Source: Paenibacillus yonginensis (GTDB lineage Bacteria; Bacillota; Bacilli; Paenibacillales; Paenibacillaceae). From it: a stretch of DNA of 64,000 bases. The notes under the pieces were generated by a model that had not been told where the DNA came from, ran no database searches, and saw only the letters and a list, made by a program, of their open reading frames with translations. Of this stretch, positions 61,772 to 64,000 are shown one piece after another. A program made the translations under genes and the position numbers. The stretch covers positions 4,782,001 through 4,846,000 of the forward strand of contig NZ_CP014167.1 of the NCBI RefSeq assembly GCF_001685395.1, given 5' to 3'. Each line of letters starts with the position of its first letter. Position 1 is the first letter of the stretch.

Positions 61772-62353
61772 ATGGAATACCGGTGTGAAGGATATATCCC
61801 CGTTCTCTCCACCCCCCGTTTGAAACTCCGCAGGCTGGAGAGAGCCGATGCGGAGCCATTGTTTGAATATTGGAGCGATCCTGATGTCGTTCAATATATG
61901 AATGTTCCTCCGTTTGCCGATGTCGGGGAGACAGCGGAGATGATTAACTGGCTGAATCTTCTGGCTGAGACGGAGGACACGATCCGCTGGGGCATTGAGT
62001 TGAAGGACAGCGGAAGATTGATCGGCAGCTGCGGATATAACAGCTGGCAGCTTGAAGGAGCTTACCGGGCCGAAATCGGATACGAGCTAGGCAAGTCTTA
62101 TTGGGGCCAGGGCTACATGCATGAAGCGCTTCTTGCCATGTTTGAGTTCGGGTTTAACGTAATGGGGCTTAACCGGATCGAGGCGCTGCTATATCCCGTA
62201 AATAAATCCTCCGTCCGCCTGCTGCAGAAGCTTGGGTTCCAAAGGGAAGGACTGCTGCGGGATTACCAGCGGGCAGGGGACCGTTTTGTCGATTTGGATA
62301 TGTATTCAATGCTCCGCAGAGAATGGGAACAGAGGTCGGGGGCTAACGCATAA
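61772..62353 (+). CDS. RimJ/RimL-type GNAT acetyltransferase
   Basis: 193 residues. LSTPRLKLRRLERADAEPLF at the start, the acetyl-CoA motif YELGKSYWGQGYMHEALLAM, and NRIEALLYPVNKSSVRLLQK with LGFQREGLLRDY are typical of RimJ/RimL N-terminal amino acetyltransferases. The target may be a ribosomal protein, another protein, or a small molecule. The ATG at 61772 is chosen because AAAGGAG lies 8 bases upstream. Confidence 0.9.
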   Translation: MEYRCEGYIPVLSTPRLKLRRLERADAEPLFEYWSDPDVVQYMNVPPFADVGETAEMINWLNLLAETEDTIRWGIELKDSGRLIGSCGYNSWQLEGAYRAEIGYELGKSYWGQGYMHEALLAMFEFGFNVMGLNRIEALLYPVNKSSVRLLQKLGFQREGLLRDYQRAGDRFVDLDMYSMLRREWEQRSGANA

Positions 62354-62359
62354 AAAAAG

Positions 62360-62395
62360 CCGCCTCTCCGCATTTTATATAAAAAGGGGAGGTGG
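62360..62395. promoter_or_regulatory. Hairpin covering the ribosome site of the next gene
   Basis: CCGCCTCTCC (62360-62369) pairs over ten positions (two G-U) with GGGGAGGTGG (62386-62395), which is the ribosome site of the gene at 62401. The 16-base loop contains TTTTATATAAAA and can extend the stem. On the minus strand it is followed by seven T and would work as a terminator. Confidence 0.6.
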
Positions 62396-62400
62396 ATGAA

Positions 62401-62745
62401 TTGGATAAACCGCTTCAATTGGATCAGCATTCGCTGGTTCAAGCCTGGCAGCAGCAGCTTCCGGAGATGATTGGCCCGGGCGATTCTACAGTAGTTCTGG
62501 CTGACAATGCAAACCCACAGGCGATTAACGTGCATATCAACGCGGCAGGCCATCAAATGTATGCTTTTGATTTCAGATGCACGTACAAGGACACGAGGGA
62601 GCTGGACATTGCGCTGGTCGATGTTGAAATGGCCGGACGTCCCATTGACGAGCACAGTGATGCGGTGCAGGAGCTGATTAATGACTATACGCGCCATATC
62701 CATGAGTGCGCTCAGGTGCTTCACAACGTGACCGATCCTTCCTAA
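62401..62745 (+). CDS. Small conserved-looking protein of unknown function
   Basis: 114 residues; family not recognised. It has no signal peptide or membrane segment. The pattern STVVLADNANPQAINVHINAAG with YAFDFRCTYKDTRELDIALVDVE suggests a small alpha/beta fold, and it is acidic. The start is TTG at 62401, 6 bases after GGGGAGGTG; the GTG at 62392 lies inside the ribosome site. Followed after 26 bp by a 58-residue gene, probably in the same transcript. Confidence 0.65.
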   Translation: MDKPLQLDQHSLVQAWQQQLPEMIGPGDSTVVLADNANPQAINVHINAAGHQMYAFDFRCTYKDTRELDIALVDVEMAGRPIDEHSDAVQELINDYTRHIHECAQVLHNVTDPS

Positions 62746-62771
62746 CAGACAGAAGCTAAGGAGAAGATAAA

Positions 62772-62948
62772 ATGAGCAAAACAAACGGACGTGTCGATCA
62801 AACGCTGATTAACGAAGTCCATGATCTGGAGACAACACCGGTTAACGGTCATCAGGCCCAGCAGCTTAATCAGGACCGCAACGATCGCAGACATATTACC
62901 AGCGAGAACCGGGATAAAAATACGGACATGGATCCTTCTCATCAATAG
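62772..62948 (+). CDS. 58-residue hydrophilic small protein
   Basis: Begins MSKTNGRVDQTLINEVHDLE and ends DMDPSHQ. Rich in Asn, Asp, Gln, Thr and His with no hydrophobic core, so probably disordered or dependent on a partner. AAGGAGA stands 7 bases before the ATG, and the start codon, spacing and terminator behind it argue for a real gene. Family not recognised; small Asn/Gln-rich proteins of this kind are common in spore formers. Confidence 0.65.
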   Translation: MSKTNGRVDQTLINEVHDLETTPVNGHQAQQLNQDRNDRRHITSENRDKNTDMDPSHQ

Positions 62949-62993
62949 GGATTTCCAACCATAAACCGTTGACCCGCTAACGGATCTACGCCA

Positions 62994-63025
62994 AAAATCC
63001 TCCGGAAGAGTCCGGAGGATTTTTT
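62994..63025. terminator. Bidirectional intrinsic terminator
   Basis: AAAATCCTCCGGA AGAG TCCGGAGGATTTTTT, a 13-bp stem with T-runs on both strands, between the small genes and the converging MarR gene. Confidence 0.92.
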
Positions 63026-63056
63026 GGGCTGTGGCAGGTTTTTACCTTGTTTCGTT

Positions 63057-63530
63057 CTATTTGCGGGGCAGGGGCGGAAGCTTCTCCGCTTCAGTACCCA
63101 TCTTTTTCAGCAGCCCGATCATGACTTGTTTCTCCTGGTCATTCAGGCCACTAAGCGCATGGTCAATCCGGTCCTCGAACTCGGGATAAAGCTGATCCAT
63201 CATCTCTTTGCCCTTTGGAGTCAGCTCTGCAAAAATAACCCGCCGGTCACGGACGCAAGGCGTGCGATGCAGCAGCCCTCCGGCTTCCAGCTTGTCGATC
63301 ACATAAGTCACGTTCCCGCTCTGCAGCAGCAGCTTGGCGCCAATTTGCTGGATCGGCTGAGGCCCTTTATAGTACAGGACCTCCAATACGGCGAAAGCCG
63401 TCGGATTGAACCCCTGCAGCTTGCTGGCCGTGACCGCGTGTTCGTTAACGCTCTTAAAGGATTTTGCCAGAACACGGTACAAATGCAGCGACAATTCCGC
63501 TTGATGTTCCTCTGCCTTCATCATCTTCAT
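63057..63530 (-). CDS. MarR-family transcriptional regulator
   Basis: 157 residues. The winged helix covers LEVLYYKGPQPIQQIGAKLL, QSGNVTYVIDKLEAGGLL and the wing RTPCVRDRRVIFAELTPKGK, with the conserved D-R pair of MarR proteins. Flanking helices form the dimer. A single Cys sits in the wing region, so redox sensing is conceivable but not shown. Several close ATGs (63530, 63524, 63521) follow GGCGGG. Divergent from the truncated MFS gene across about 260 bp, which may be its target. Confidence 0.9.
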   Translation of the reverse strand: MKMMKAEEHQAELSLHLYRVLAKSFKSVNEHAVTASKLQGFNPTAFAVLEVLYYKGPQPIQQIGAKLLLQSGNVTYVIDKLEAGGLLHRTPCVRDRRVIFAELTPKGKEMMDQLYPEFEDRIDHALSGLNDQEKQVMIGLLKKMGTEAEKLPPLPRK

Positions 63531-63789
63531 CCCGCCTTATTTTAAATGGTATTTGAACGTGGGTTAGAGCTTTATGTACCTGTATCTTAAGCCGTAGGCC
63601 AGAGTGGAAAAAATATAATTTATCACAATTTGGGCTATTTTTTGTGTTTTTGTTCTCAGGCTTCCTTCTCAGGCTGCAAAACAAAATACGGCTGCGGAAG
63701 CTCCGGCAAATCAGCCTCCGGACGGATGGAGCAGGACCTTGTTCCTCCTACAATGAGATTACGAATTCATTGACGGGAGTTGTTGTACG

Positions 63790-64000
63790 ATGAACAACCA
63801 TGTACGGGAAACGGCAGAACAGCCGCTGCTGAAAAATAAGACTTACCTTTCGCTGCTGGGCTCGCAAATCGTATCCAATCTGGGAGAATGGCTGACCATA
63901 TTGGCCATCTTGACGCTGGTCGGCCTGAAGTGGGACGCTACCCCTTGGCAGATCACGGGGGTAACCTTGTGTATGCTGCTGCCGGTGCTGCTTGGCGGGC
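63790..64000 (+). CDS. MFS transporter (5' part)
   Basis: Only the first ~70 residues are inside the window. They begin MNNHVRETAEQPLLKNKTYL and continue with LLGSQIVSNLGEWLTILAIL and a second hydrophobic stretch ITGVTLCMLLPVLLGG, the opening helices of an MFS exporter of the EntS/MefA-like type (SxxGxW/N-hyphen pattern at helix 1). GGGAG lies 11 bases before the ATG. It could be controlled by the divergent MarR gene. Confidence 0.75.
   Translation, partial: MNNHVRETAEQPLLKNKTYLSLLGSQIVSNLGEWLTILAILTLVGLKWDATPWQITGVTLCMLLPVLLGG

Noticed and set aside
1..64000. CRISPR arrays, tRNA/rRNA genes, prophage or transposase genes
   Set aside because: None was seen on reading both strands; no regularly spaced repeats, clover-leaf sequences or integrase/transposase motifs were found.

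Overview
The window looks like chromosome of a spore-forming, low-to-moderate-GC Gram-positive of the Paenibacillus type. Supporting signs are a Spo0E-family phosphatase, a CotF/DUF3231-like protein pair, GlpP antitermination of glpD, LTA synthase, a BmrA orthologue, large membrane-anchored AraC regulators, LplB/YtcP/LplA-type sugar ABC importers, AGGAGG ribosome sites and frequent GTG/TTG starts. GC looks like roughly 50-55 % by eye. I see no rRNA, tRNA, prophage, insertion sequence or CRISPR array.

Layout. 0-13 kb: end of a UbiB-type kinase gene, AraC regulator, an AKR-SDR-ThuA operon, an old-yellow-enzyme gene divergent from glpP, glpD behind a GlpP-type leader terminator, a heptamer repeat, a DinG-like Fe-S helicase, a Nudix hydrolase and two spore-coat/DUF3231-like genes. 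13-22.7 kb: cyclic-nucleotide phosphodiesterase, a MerR-MFS-UspA operon, GNAT, SulP transporter, amidohydrolase/deaminase and a membrane NAGPA-domain protein. 23-26.6 kb: a phosphonate/phosphate-type ABC importer (phnD-C-E-E) behind a PhoP-box-like array. 26.8-36.4 kb: an AIM24 protein with an exported coiled-coil partner, AraC/MATE divergent pair, bmrA, and an ECF sigma - anti-sigma-like - ABC operon. 36.5-50.7 kb: a carbohydrate locus with a membrane AraC regulator, sugar ABC importer, two GH29 fucosidases, CBM9-like protein, transglutaminase-like protein and GH18 enzyme; the importer promoter region carries a good cre site. 51-64 kb: sodA, a SufR-like Fe-S regulator, trhO, ltaS, a structured RNA candidate, a MutS2-like protein lacking Smr, fRMsr, small genes, hydrolase, transporter, acetyltransferase, MarR and a truncated MFS gene.

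How it fits together. The 36.5-50.7 kb locus reads as import of a fucosylated, probably GlcNAc-containing oligosaccharide or glycopeptide followed by degradation inside the cell, because none of the enzymes has a signal peptide. Four promoters with an ECF -35/-10 pattern and the same 17-bp spacing (before the NAGPA protein, the coiled-coil/AIM24 pair, the ECF sigma gene itself and ltaS) suggest one or more cell-envelope stress regulons spread over the window. The most likely undescribed items are the structured RNA at 55659-55899 and the intracellular glycan/glycopeptide locus.
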